This document shows positions 23,139 through 30,319 of a stretch of DNA of 64,000 nucleotides, piece by piece. Source of the DNA: Propionibacteriales bacterium. Its GTDB lineage: Bacteria; Actinomycetota; Actinomycetes; Propionibacteriales; Nocardioidaceae. The translations under genes and the position numbers were made by a program. The stretch spans positions 186,001 to 250,000 of the forward strand of contig JAPLCA010000026.1 in assembly GCA_026392465.1 (NCBI GenBank), read 5' to 3'. Numbering within the stretch: position 1 is the first letter of the stretch; every line of letters begins with the position of its first letter. The notes beneath the pieces are model-generated. The model was not told the DNA's origin. It saw nothing but the letters and a program-made list of their open reading frames with translations, and made no database searches.

Positions 23139-23911
23139 ATCCCCTTCGGCGGCACGAGCTGGATGTAGATCGCCGAGACGAAGAAGTTCACGATGAACAG
23201 CAGCAGGAAGGTGATCACCACGGCCTCGTTCACCGCGTCACCCACGCCCTTCGGCCCGCCCTTGGCGTTCATGCCCTTGTAGGAGGCCACGATCGCGGCG
23301 ATGTAGCCGAAGATGACCGCCTTGACCATGCCTTGGTAGATGTCGGGCAGCTGCGCGAGCGCCGTGAACGACGCCAGGTACGCCCCTGGTGTGCCGTCCT
23401 GCAGGACGACGTTGAAGACGTAGCCGCCCGCCACGCCGACGATGGTCACCAGTCCGTTCAGGAAGACGGCGATGAGCATGCAGGCGAGCACGCGCGGCAC
23501 GACGAGGCGCTGGATCGGGTCGATGCCGAGCACCATCATCGCGTCGAGCTCCTCGCGGATCTTGCGCGAGCCGAAGTCGGCGGCGATGGCCGAGCCGGCG
23601 GCGCCGGCGATCAGGAGGGCCGTGGCGATCGGGCCCGCCTCGCGCACGACCGCGAGCACGGCCGCGGAGCCGGTGAAGGACTGGGCGCCGAACTGCTTGA
23701 TGAGTCCGCCGACCTGCAGCGCGATGACCGCGCCGAACGGGATCGAGACGAGGGCGGTGGGCACGATCGTCACGGTGACGATGAACCACGCCTGCGTCAG
23801 GAACTCCTTGAGCTGGAACGGACGCCGGAACAGCGCGACGGTGACGTCGAGCATGAAGGCGAACAGGCCACCCGCGACGCGTGCGGGGGCCGTCAGCTTC
23901 GTTGCGCTCAC
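23135..23911 (-). CDS. YrbEA, MlaE-family permease of the Mce transporter
   Basis: 258 residues, MlaE family. The conserved coupling segment REELDAMMVLGIDP, glycine-rich helices (LLIAGAAGSAIAADFGSRK) and length match YrbEA. GTG start at 23911 overlaps the ATPase stop by 4 bp. It pairs with YrbEB to make a heterodimeric permease. Confidence 0.93.
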   Translation of the reverse strand: MSATKLTAPARVAGGLFAFMLDVTVALFRRPFQLKEFLTQAWFIVTVTIVPTALVSIPFGAVIALQVGGLIKQFGAQSFTGSAAVLAVVREAGPIATALLIAGAAGSAIAADFGSRKIREELDAMMVLGIDPIQRLVVPRVLACMLIAVFLNGLVTIVGVAGGYVFNVVLQDGTPGAYLASFTALAQLPDIYQGMVKAVIFGYIAAIVASYKGMNAKGGPKGVGDAVNEAVVITFLLLFIVNFFVSAIYIQLVPPKGM

Positions 23912-24867
23912 GCGGTGGCACCCGGTGCGAGGCTCATGTTCTCCTCGAACGAGCCGGGGGGCGGCGTGATCCCGTGCTCGCGGCACCAGGCGCCCGGCTC
24001 GCGCTGCCCGGCCCGCGGACGACCGTCGGAGGGCTCGAGCTGGCGCGGGATCGGCGGCAGCGGCGGCATGTCGAGCTCGGCCTCCGCAGCCAGCTCGGCG
24101 GCGTCCTTCTCCTCGGACATGCCGATGGGGCCGACGCGCTGGGCGTTCAGGAACTGGGCCACGACCGGCTCGGTCGAGGACAGGAGCATCTCGCGCGGGC
24201 CGAACATCGCCAGGTGCTTGTGGTAGAGCAGGCCGATGTTGTCCGGGACCGTCCGGGTGGAGTTGATGTCGTGCGTGACGATGAGGAACGTCGCGTCGAT
24301 CTGCGCGTTCAGGTCGATGAAGAGCTGGTTGATGTAGGCCGTGCGCACCGGGTCGAGGCCGGAGTCGGGCTCGTCGATGAGCAGGATCTCCGGCTCCAGG
24401 ACGAGCGCACGCGCCAGGCCGGCGCGCTTGCGCATGCCGCCCGAGATCTCGCCGGGCAGCTTCATCTCCGCCCCGGCCAGACCCACGATGTCCATCTTGT
24501 CCATGACGATCTGGCGGATCTCGGACTCGGACTTGCGGGTGTGCTCGCGCAGCGGGAACGCGCAGTTGTCGAAGAGGTTCATCGAGCCGAACATGGCGCC
24601 GTCCTGGAACAGCACGCCGAACAGCTTGCGGATCTCGTAGAGATCCTTCTCCTTGCACGTCGCGATGTCGACGCCCTCGATCCAGATGTGGCCCTCGTCG
24701 GGCTTCAGCAGACCGATCAGCGACTTCAGGAACACCGACTTGCCGGTACCCGACGGGCCCAGCATCACCGAGATCTCACCCGCAGGAAGCGTCAGCGAGA
24801 CGTCTCCCCAGATCAGCTGCGACCCGAAGCTCTTCGTCAGGTTCTCGACCTTGACCTCGACGCCCAC
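23908..24867 (-). CDS. mceG: Mce transporter ATPase (MceG/Mkl, MlaF family)
   Basis: ABC ATPase with Walker A GPSGTGKS, a signature ISGGMRKR in place of LSGGQ (typical of MlaF/Mkl), Walker B EILLIDEPDSGLDP and the His switch THD. A C-terminal extension of about 70 residues rich in Pro and Glu follows, as in mycobacterial MceG. I chose the GTG at 24867 (319 residues) because GGAGGAGGGG lies just upstream; a GTG at 24882 would add five residues. In M. tuberculosis the mkl gene also lies between rplL and rpoB, but without the rest of an mce operon; here it heads the operon. Confidence 0.93.
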   Translation of the reverse strand: MGVEVKVENLTKSFGSQLIWGDVSLTLPAGEISVMLGPSGTGKSVFLKSLIGLLKPDEGHIWIEGVDIATCKEKDLYEIRKLFGVLFQDGAMFGSMNLFDNCAFPLREHTRKSESEIRQIVMDKMDIVGLAGAEMKLPGEISGGMRKRAGLARALVLEPEILLIDEPDSGLDPVRTAYINQLFIDLNAQIDATFLIVTHDINSTRTVPDNIGLLYHKHLAMFGPREMLLSSTEPVVAQFLNAQRVGPIGMSEEKDAAELAAEAELDMPPLPPIPRQLEPSDGRPRAGQREPGAWCREHGITPPPGSFEENMSLAPGATA

Positions 24868-24910
24868 GGACCCCTCCTCCACTCCAGCGCGACCCGGACA
24901 CTCACCACGG

Positions 24911-24945
24911 GGTCCGGGTCGATGTGACCCGGACCACCTATTGTA
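24911..24945 (-). promoter_or_regulatory. mce operon promoter with inverted-repeat operator
   Basis: On the minus strand a good -10 hexamer TACAAT (24940-24945) precedes a perfect inverted repeat GGTCCGGGTC-gatgt-GACCCGGACC (24911-24935) that would cover the transcription start. A third half-site, GACCCGGAC, lies at 24891-24899. This layout suggests a repressor that blocks the start site (inference). No convincing -35 box is visible. Confidence 0.5.
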
Positions 24946-25279
24946 ACGACACCGTGCGACGCCGGTTACGAGAACTCCCTCATGAGTTGACTCGTCAGTA
25001 ACGTGTCGCAGGTCTCAGCGACCGTACCTCATGCAACTCAGGGTGACAAAGGTGGCATCCGTCACGTGGACGGCACCGTCATGACTCGTGCGTCGTGTCG
25101 TCACCGGGCCGCCGCCGAGGCTCGTCGAGGGACTTTCGGCCCTCGCGCACCGGGTTCCCGGGCCGCGCACGTCGTCGTCCCGCGCGGGCCGTGTGGGTTC
25201 TCGTGGAGGTGAGCGAGCCGCGGTGTGGAAGCTCGTGAGTTCACGTTCGGGACGAGCGGCCCTACCGGGCGGACGCGAA
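24946..25279. other. Non-coding gap between mceG and rplL
   Basis: 334 bp without a supportable gene. Apart from the upstream part of the mce promoter (including an imperfect dyad around GAGTTGACTC near 24983) I see no conserved element; short open frames here have no ribosome sites or recognisable products. Confidence 0.6.
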
Positions 25280-25320
25280 GGACCCCCGCCGCACCCGGTG
25301 TCCCGGGGCGACGGGGGTCC
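25280..25320 (-). terminator. rplJL terminator
   Basis: GGACCCCCG / CGGGGGTCC stem with an internal GC-rich loop that can pair further (CCCGG/CCGGG), 40 bp after the rplL stop on the same strand. It separates the ribosomal operon from the mce promoter. Confidence 0.65.
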
Positions 25321-25360
25321 TCGTCGACGTCGCTGCGGACGTCAGGCTGACAGCCTCAGA

Positions 25361-25756
25361 TCACTTGAGGGTGACCGTGGCGCCGGCGGCCTCGAGGGCC
25401 TCCTTGGCCTTCTCGGCGGCCTCCTTGTTGACCTTCTCCAGGACGGGCTTCGGAGCGCCCTCCACGAGGTCCTTGGCCTCCTTCAGGCCGAGGCTCGTGA
25501 GACCGCGCACCTCCTTGATGACCTGGATCTTCTTGTCGCCGGCCGACTCGAGGACGACGTCGAACTCGTCCTGCTCGGCGGCGGCGTCACCGGCGTCGCC
25601 ACCGGCAGCCGCGGGGGCGCCGGCAGCGGCCACGGCCACGGGGGCAGCGGCGGTGACCTCGAAGGTCTCCTCGAAGGCCTTCACGAACTCGGAGAGCTCG
25701 ATGAGGGTCAGTTCCTTGAATGCGTCGAGCAGCTCGTCGGTGCTGAGCTTCGCCAT
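25361..25756 (-). CDS. rplL: Ribosomal protein L7/L12
   Basis: 131 residues. N-terminal dimerisation domain ([22 protein letters not shown]), Ala/Gly-rich hinge and C-terminal factor-binding domain with [16 protein letters not shown]. It forms the stalk of the large subunit that recruits translation factors, bound to L10 encoded just upstream, 56 bp away. Confidence 0.98.
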   Translation of the reverse strand: MAKLSTDELLDAFKELTLIELSEFVKAFEETFEVTAAAPVAVAAAGAPAAAGGDAGDAAAEQDEFDVVLESAGDKKIQVIKEVRGLTSLGLKEAKDLVEGAPKPVLEKVNKEAAEKAKEALEAAGATVTLK

Positions 25757-25812
25757 GAGTGGCGTCCTTTCGTTGGTGAGACCCCGAGGGGGTCCCGATG
25801 TGAATCGGGCGT

Positions 25813-26442
25813 TCAGCCCTCGGTGCCCGCGTCGTCAGACGCAGTGGATGCGGACTCGGCGGCAGCCTCGTCCGCGGGCGCCGCCTCGGCCACGGGGGCC
25901 TCGTCGGCAGTGTCGGCGGCAGGCGCCTCCTCGGCCTTCTTCGCCTCGAGGGCCGCCACAAGGCGGGCCGTCTGGGCGAGGGGGGCGTTGAAGAGCGACA
26001 CGGCGTTCTGAAGGCTGCCCTTCATCGCGCCCGCGAGCTTGGCGAGGAGGACCTCGCGCGACTCGAGGTCTGCCAGCTTCTTGACCTCGTCGGCGTCGAG
26101 CGACTTCCCGTCGAGGAAGCCTCCCTTGATGACGAGGGTGGTGTTGGCCTTCGCGAAGTCACGCAGACCCTTCGCTGCCTCGACGACATCACCCTTGATG
26201 AAGGCGATGGCGGTCGGACCCGTCAGCAGGTCCTCGGACAGCTCGACCCCGGCCTCGCGGGCCGCGATCTTGGTCAGCGTGTTCTTGGCGACGGCATAGC
26301 TCGCACCCTCACCGAGCGAGCGCCGCAGTTCCTGCAGCTGCTTCACGGTGAGACCGCGGTACTCGGTGAGGACGATGCCGTCCGACTCGCGCAGGCTCTG
26401 CGCGAGCTCGGCGACGGCGGCGACCTTCTCCGCGTTTGCCAT
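25813..26442 (-). CDS. rplJ: Ribosomal protein L10
   Basis: 209 residues. The RNA-binding domain ([28 protein letters not shown]) is followed by a long Ala/Glu-rich tail of about 45 residues, common in actinobacteria. L10 anchors the L7/L12 stalk and in many bacteria represses its own mRNA by binding the leader; such a leader is present upstream. Confidence 0.97.
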   Translation of the reverse strand: MANAEKVAAVAELAQSLRESDGIVLTEYRGLTVKQLQELRRSLGEGASYAVAKNTLTKIAAREAGVELSEDLLTGPTAIAFIKGDVVEAAKGLRDFAKANTTLVIKGGFLDGKSLDADEVKKLADLESREVLLAKLAGAMKGSLQNAVSLFNAPLAQTARLVAALEAKKAEEAPAADTADEAPVAEAAPADEAAAESASTASDDAGTEG

Positions 26443-26601
26443 GGGTCTCCTTCAGGTGGTCGTTGCCTACGACCGACGCCATGCAGGGATGCGCACGTCG
26501 GGAGGCTCTGGGAACCCACCACCATGAGGACACCTGCGCGGGCCGCCTCGTTCGAGGCACTTCACGGGACCCAGGTGGGACCCGACCAGCGGTCTTCGGC
26601 T
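26443..26601 (-). ncRNA. Probable L10 leader (rplJL autoregulatory RNA)
   Basis: About 160 nt of untranslated leader between the mapped-by-eye promoter and rplJ. It opens with the hairpin GACCAGCCGAAGACCGCTGGTC, whose loop-side GAAGACC resembles the L10-binding element of Gram-positive leaders, and contains further hairpins (CCTCGAACGAGG). A covariance-model search for the L10 leader would confirm or refute it. Confidence 0.5.
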
Positions 26602-26606
26602 GGTCC

Positions 26607-26635
26607 AGTCTACGCACGAGCCCCCGCAGCACCAA
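26607..26635 (-). promoter_or_regulatory. rplJ promoter
   Basis: Minus strand TTGGTG (26630-26635) and TAGACT (26607-26612) with an ideal 17-bp spacer. The -35 box lies inside the terminator hairpin of the upstream lipoprotein gene. Confidence 0.65.
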
Positions 26636-26654
26636 ATCCGGTGCGGCGGGGGCT
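26619..26654 (-). terminator. Terminator of the lipoprotein gene, overlapping the rplJ promoter
   Basis: A 36-nt hairpin: outer stem AGCCCCCGC / GCGGGGGCT and inner stem GCACC / GGTGC around a 6-nt loop. It lies 23 bp after the lipoprotein stop. Confidence 0.7.
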
Positions 26655-26677
26655 CACGGCGGGGTCCGAGGACGACG

Positions 26678-27496
26678 TCACATGGCGCCGGCACCCATCT
26701 TGCTGAGGTCGACGTCGGAGATCTGGTCCTGCGCGGGCGCCTCGATGGAGACGTCCTCGCCCCACTTGCTGTAGTCCATCGTCATCGCCGTGCCCGCGAG
26801 GTCCATCGTGATGCGTCGCGGGAGGTTGTCCGGGCCGATGTACATCGTGTAGACGATCTCCTTCGGCAGCTGCGACGAGGCGCCCGCGCCGGCCGCGCCC
26901 AGCTGGGAGACGATCTTCTGGGAGTCGACACCCACGACGTACGGCTTCGCCTCGACGCCGTCGATCTTCTTCGCGGCGCCCTTCTGCTCGAAGCTCGTGA
27001 TCGAGCCCTGCAGCTGCTCGATCTGCTTGGAGGGGTCGACGCTGTCCAGCAGCCCGCTGAACTGCTTGCCGATCGGGTTGCTCGTGTCGTTGAGGTCGAT
27101 CTTCGCGAACTTGTTCTGCGTCATCGGACCCATGTTCATGTAGAAGACGCCGCCGACCAGCCGCATCTCGATGTCGCCCTGCGCACCGGCGGACATCTTC
27201 ATCGACATCTTCGTGTCGGCGACGTCCTTCGCGACCGCGACGTCACCGCTGGCCTTGACCTCCTGGCCGCTGACGCCGAAGTCCATCTCGACGTGGCTGG
27301 TCTTGGCGTCCTGCTGGGCCTGGGAGACCTCGGTGAAGAAGTTGTCCTGGGTGAGCGTGGTCGACGCCTTCTCGCCGACGGAGGACGAGTCGCCCTTCGC
27401 CTGGGAGGAGTCGTCGCCGCCGCACGCGGCGAGCGAGGTGCCGGCGGCGAGCACGAGGGCCAGCGCCGCGGTGGTCTTCTTGAGGCGAAGGTTCAT
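26678..27496 (-). CDS. LppX/LprG-like lipoprotein
   Basis: 272 residues with a signal peptide and lipobox LAAC (Cys25). The mature part has alternating beta strands with VFYMNMGPM, IVYTMYIGPDNLPRRITMD and ends DYSKWGEDVSIEAP, the signature of the LolA/LppX_LprAFG fold, lipoproteins with a hydrophobic cavity that carry lipids in actinobacteria. With an mce operon nearby, a role in lipid handling is possible, but the two units are separately transcribed. An inverted repeat GCGTACC-N13-GGTACGC lies at 27504-27530, just before the start. Confidence 0.8.
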   Translation of the reverse strand: MNLRLKKTTAALALVLAAGTSLAACGGDDSSQAKGDSSSVGEKASTTLTQDNFFTEVSQAQQDAKTSHVEMDFGVSGQEVKASGDVAVAKDVADTKMSMKMSAGAQGDIEMRLVGGVFYMNMGPMTQNKFAKIDLNDTSNPIGKQFSGLLDSVDPSKQIEQLQGSITSFEQKGAAKKIDGVEAKPYVVGVDSQKIVSQLGAAGAGASSQLPKEIVYTMYIGPDNLPRRITMDLAGTAMTMDYSKWGEDVSIEAPAQDQISDVDLSKMGAGAM

Positions 27497-27626
27497 GTTT
27501 GGAGCGTACCTGGCGTCCGATGGGGTACGCGAGGTGGCGAGGCGTCTCCCGCAGGGGCATCCTGACGTGCGCGACGAAGCCCGAGGTCCGACGCAACGGC
27601 GTCGTGACGGACAGCGAGGAGGACAC

Positions 27627-28799
27627 GTGATCGAGGTCGTCGGAGGCACCACCGACCAGCAGGAGCAGGAGCTCGCGCGCTACGCGGTGCTTACCGAGCC
27701 TGTCGGCCGCGACCTGCAGGCGCTCGTCGACCTCGCCGCGCAGGCCTGCGACGTCCCCAGCGCGGCCATCAACATCATCACGCGCGACCAGCAGCACCAG
27801 ATCGTCGCCACCGCAGGCATCGCGCCCTCGGTGTGCTCGCGGTCGGACTCGATGTGCGCGGCCGTGATGGCGGAGCGCGACGCCGTCGTGGTGCCCGACG
27901 CCACGGCGGACGAGCGCTTCCGGGCCAATCCGTTCGTCACCGGCGTCATCGGTGCCGTCCGGTTCTACGCGTCGGCGCCGCTCGTGACGCCCGACGGCGT
28001 GCACCTCGGGCGGCTGTGCCTGTTCGACGAGTCGGCTCGCGAGCTCACCTCGGAGCAGGAGACGTCGCTGCGTACCGTCGCGGAGCAGGTCATGGACGTG
28101 CTCGAGCTGAGGCTGCGCACCCGTGAGCTCGAGCGCGCCAACCACCACCTGGCGCTGTTCGCCGGCCAGGTGAGCCACGACCTGCGCAGCCCGCTCACCG
28201 CGATCCTCGCCAACGTCGAGCTGCTGGAGACCGAGCCGGTCGTCGCCACGCACGGCGACCTCGGCACGGTCGTCCGTGCGGTCTCCGACGCCGGCCGCCG
28301 CATGAACCGCATGATCGAGGAGATGCTCGAGTTCGCCGTGCGCGGCGGGCGCCTCTTCCTCGTCGACACCCCGCTGGAGCACGTGTTCACGCTCGCCCTG
28401 ACCGACCTCGAGCCCGTGGTGCGCCAGGGCGGCGCGACCGTGAGCGTCGGGATGCTGCCGACCGTGCGCGCCGACGCGGACATGCTCTACTCCGTCGTGC
28501 TCAACCTGCTCACCAACGCGTTGAAGTTCACGCGACCGGGGGTCGCCGCCCAGGTGACGGTCAGCGCGCGACGCCACGACGACGCCTGGCGGGTGACGGT
28601 GGCCGACAACGGCCGTGGCATCGAGCCCGACCGGCGTCGGGAGGTCTTCGACCTCTACGACCGCGGCGACGACCCCGACAGCCACGGCATCGGGCTCGCC
28701 ACCACGCGCCGGCTCGTGCAGGCCCACGGCGGCCGGGTCGGCGTGGAGGGCACCCCTGCCGGTGGCGCGGCGGTGTGGTTCGAGCTGCCTGCGGGGTAG
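27627..28799 (+). CDS. Soluble GAF-domain sensor histidine kinase
   Basis: 390 residues from a GTG with the site GAGGAGG. Residues about 25-160 form a GAF domain (PSAAINIITRDQQHQIVATAG; APLVTPDGVHLGRLCLFD); the H-box is VSHDLRSPLTA with His184; the ATPase domain is intact (NLLTNALKF, DNGRGIEPD, GIGLATTRRLV). No membrane helix is present, so it senses an intracellular signal. No response regulator is adjacent; the nearest is the OmpR-type gene at 32185, whose own kinase looks degenerate. Confidence 0.88.
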   Translation: MIEVVGGTTDQQEQELARYAVLTEPVGRDLQALVDLAAQACDVPSAAINIITRDQQHQIVATAGIAPSVCSRSDSMCAAVMAERDAVVVPDATADERFRANPFVTGVIGAVRFYASAPLVTPDGVHLGRLCLFDESARELTSEQETSLRTVAEQVMDVLELRLRTRELERANHHLALFAGQVSHDLRSPLTAILANVELLETEPVVATHGDLGTVVRAVSDAGRRMNRMIEEMLEFAVRGGRLFLVDTPLEHVFTLALTDLEPVVRQGGATVSVGMLPTVRADADMLYSVVLNLLTNALKFTRPGVAAQVTVSARRHDDAWRVTVADNGRGIEPDRRREVFDLYDRGDDPDSHGIGLATTRRLVQAHGGRVGVEGTPAGGAAVWFELPAG

Positions 28800-28827
28800 C
28801 CCCGACCGGTTCCCAGACGTGGAGTGC

Positions 28828-28873
28828 GTGGGGAACTCGTGGGGGACTTCTGTGGATCTGGGCTCCGTAGCGT
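28828..28873 (+). promoter_or_regulatory. Direct-repeat promoter of the CalY/TasA-like gene
   Basis: Two 11-bp tandem units, GTGGGGAACTC (28828-28838) and GTGGGGGACTT (28839-28849), are followed by GTGGA (28852-28856), nine bases, and CGTAGCGT (28866-28873) whose TAGCGT can serve as -10. The GTGGA-N9-CGTAGCGT arrangement is repeated exactly before the Ig-like gene. OmpR-family regulators bind 11-bp-phased direct repeats. Confidence 0.55.
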
Positions 28874-28919
28874 CGTCGACATCACCTCGACCACGCAGCA
28901 CCGCACAGGAAGCCACACC

Positions 28920-29447
28920 ATGAACACCAAGAAGGTTCTCCTCCCCCTCGCCACCCTGCTCGCCGCCGGCGCCGTCGCGATCGGCTCGGGCGCGACGTTC
29001 ACCTCGAGCACGGCCAACACGATCAGCTCGGTGACGTCGGGCACCCTGACGCACACGAACTCCAAGAACAACGCGGCGGTCTTCTCGCTGTCGAACATCA
29101 AGCCCGGCGACGTCGTCAACGGCAGCCTCACCATCACCAACACCGGTTCGCTGCCGGCCTCGTTCAGCCTGACCGAGACGTCCTCGACGAACGGCTTCGC
29201 CGACAACGCCCTCTCGCTCACCATCACGAACACCACGACCGGCACGAAGGTCTACGACGGCAACTTCGGTGGGCTGACCGACGGCCAGAAGAACCCGCTC
29301 GGCACCGTCGACCCCGGCGTCGCCAGCTCGTACACCTTCTCGGTGCGCCTCGCCGACACGGCGGACAACACGCAGCAGGGCAAGACCGCCTCGGCCGCGT
29401 ACAGCTGGGACTCCACGCAGCTCGCCGCCACCACCACCAACCAGTGA
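28920..29447 (+). CDS. CalY/TasA-like secreted protein with SipW-type signal
   Basis: 175 residues from an ATG with an AGGA site. The N-terminus (KKVLLPLATLLAAGAVAIGS then GATFTSSTANT) is a SipW-dependent signal, and the mature protein has the beta-sandwich pattern of the camelysin/TasA family: LSNIKPGDVVNGSLTITNTG and YTFSVRLAD. TasA forms extracellular fibres in Bacillus biofilms; here a surface or fibre role is inferred. A dedicated signal peptidase is encoded next. Only one family member is present. Confidence 0.82.
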   Translation: MNTKKVLLPLATLLAAGAVAIGSGATFTSSTANTISSVTSGTLTHTNSKNNAAVFSLSNIKPGDVVNGSLTITNTGSLPASFSLTETSSTNGFADNALSLTITNTTTGTKVYDGNFGGLTDGQKNPLGTVDPGVASSYTFSVRLADTADNTQQGKTASAAYSWDSTQLAATTTNQ

Positions 29448-29453
29448 GACCAG

Positions 29454-29488
29454 CCCGGACGTGACGTGGAGGGAGGGTCACGTCCGGG
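29454..29488 (+). terminator. Hairpin after the CalY/TasA-like gene
   Basis: CCCGGACGTGAC / GTCACGTCCGGG, a perfect 12-bp stem with an 11-nt loop, starting 6 bp after the stop. It would limit read-through into the peptidase gene so that the secreted protein is made in excess. 29489-29619 shows no other gene. Confidence 0.65.
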
Positions 29489-29619
29489 TCGCCCGGCACG
29501 CGGTGAGGGCCGCGCGCCGGGCCCGGGCCGCGGAGGCCCGCACCCCGCTGCGCGCCTCCGCCGGCCCCCTCCACCATGAGCGCCGGCCACGACCATCCGC
29601 CACGAGCAGGGAGAGCAGC

Positions 29620-30249
29620 ATGAGCACCTCAGCGCACCACCGCGTCGAGCGACGCACCGCACGCCGGGCCACCTCCTGGGCGGTCAACGCGCTCCTGGTC
29701 GTGGCGACCCTCGCGGGTCTGGCCTACCTCGCGCCGAGCCTGCTCGGCTACCAGCGCTACGTCATCACCGGCGGCTCCATGACCGGGACGATCGACAAGG
29801 GCTCGATCGTCTTCGAGAAGGCCGTGCCGGTCGGGGACCTCGCCGTCGGCGACGTGATCACCTACCAGCCTCCCGCCGACAGCGGCGTCCCCACCCTCGT
29901 GACGCACCGCATCATCGAGATCGGCACCGCCGAGGGCGGCGGGCGGCTGCTCCGCACGCAGGGCGATGCGAACCCGCAGCCCGACCCCTGGCGGTTCTCG
30001 CTGACCGCGCCCACCCAGCCCGTCGTCCAGCACCACGTGCCCCACCTCGGCTGGGTGCTCGTCGCCCTCGCCGACCGCGACGTGCGCGTGCTCCTCCTGG
30101 GCGTCCCGGCGGGTCTCGTCGCCCTCGTCAGCGCCGTCGAGCTCGCCAGGGCCCTGCGCGAGGGTCGGCGTGGACGCGACCGTCGGACGGAGACGGACCG
30201 GGCGCCGGCTCCGGCACCCGCGAGCGTCGTCGTGCCCGCCCACTCCTGA
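29620..30249 (+). CDS. sipW: SipW-type signal peptidase I
   Basis: 209 residues. One membrane helix (about 22-40), then the catalytic GGSMTGTIDKGS with Ser53 and, instead of a lysine general base, VTHRIIEI with His96: the Ser/His dyad of the ER-type/SipW branch rather than the Ser/Lys of ordinary LepB. A second helix lies near residues 148-168. In Bacillus SipW processes TasA-family proteins; the genes on both sides encode likely substrates. ATG start preceded by GGGAGAG. Confidence 0.87.
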   Translation: MSTSAHHRVERRTARRATSWAVNALLVVATLAGLAYLAPSLLGYQRYVITGGSMTGTIDKGSIVFEKAVPVGDLAVGDVITYQPPADSGVPTLVTHRIIEIGTAEGGGRLLRTQGDANPQPDPWRFSLTAPTQPVVQHHVPHLGWVLVALADRDVRVLLLGVPAGLVALVSAVELARALREGRRGRDRRTETDRAPAPAPASVVVPAHS

Positions 30250-30257
30250 CCGCCTTC

Positions 30258-30312
30258 GTGGAACGCGCGTGACCTGCGCGTGACCGTCCCGTGGAGTCCA
30301 CCTTCGTAGCGT
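30258..30312 (+). promoter_or_regulatory. Direct-repeat promoter of the Ig-like surface protein gene
   Basis: Four units beginning GTG follow one another at exactly 11-bp intervals: GTGGAACGCGC (30258), GTGACCTGCGC (30269), GTGACCGTCCC (30280), GTGGAGTCCAC (30291). The last is followed, as at 28852, by nine bases (counted from GTGGA) and CGTAGCGT (30305-30312). If TAGCGT is the -10, transcription would start at or beside the ATG at 30320, giving a leaderless mRNA. Confidence 0.6.
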
Positions 30313-30319
30313 TGGAGAC

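Noticed and set aside
28828-30312. Tandem 11-bp repeats as a possible CRISPR or VNTR
   Set aside because: Units are too short, have no spacers and lie at promoter positions in front of two genes, so a regulator site is the better explanation.
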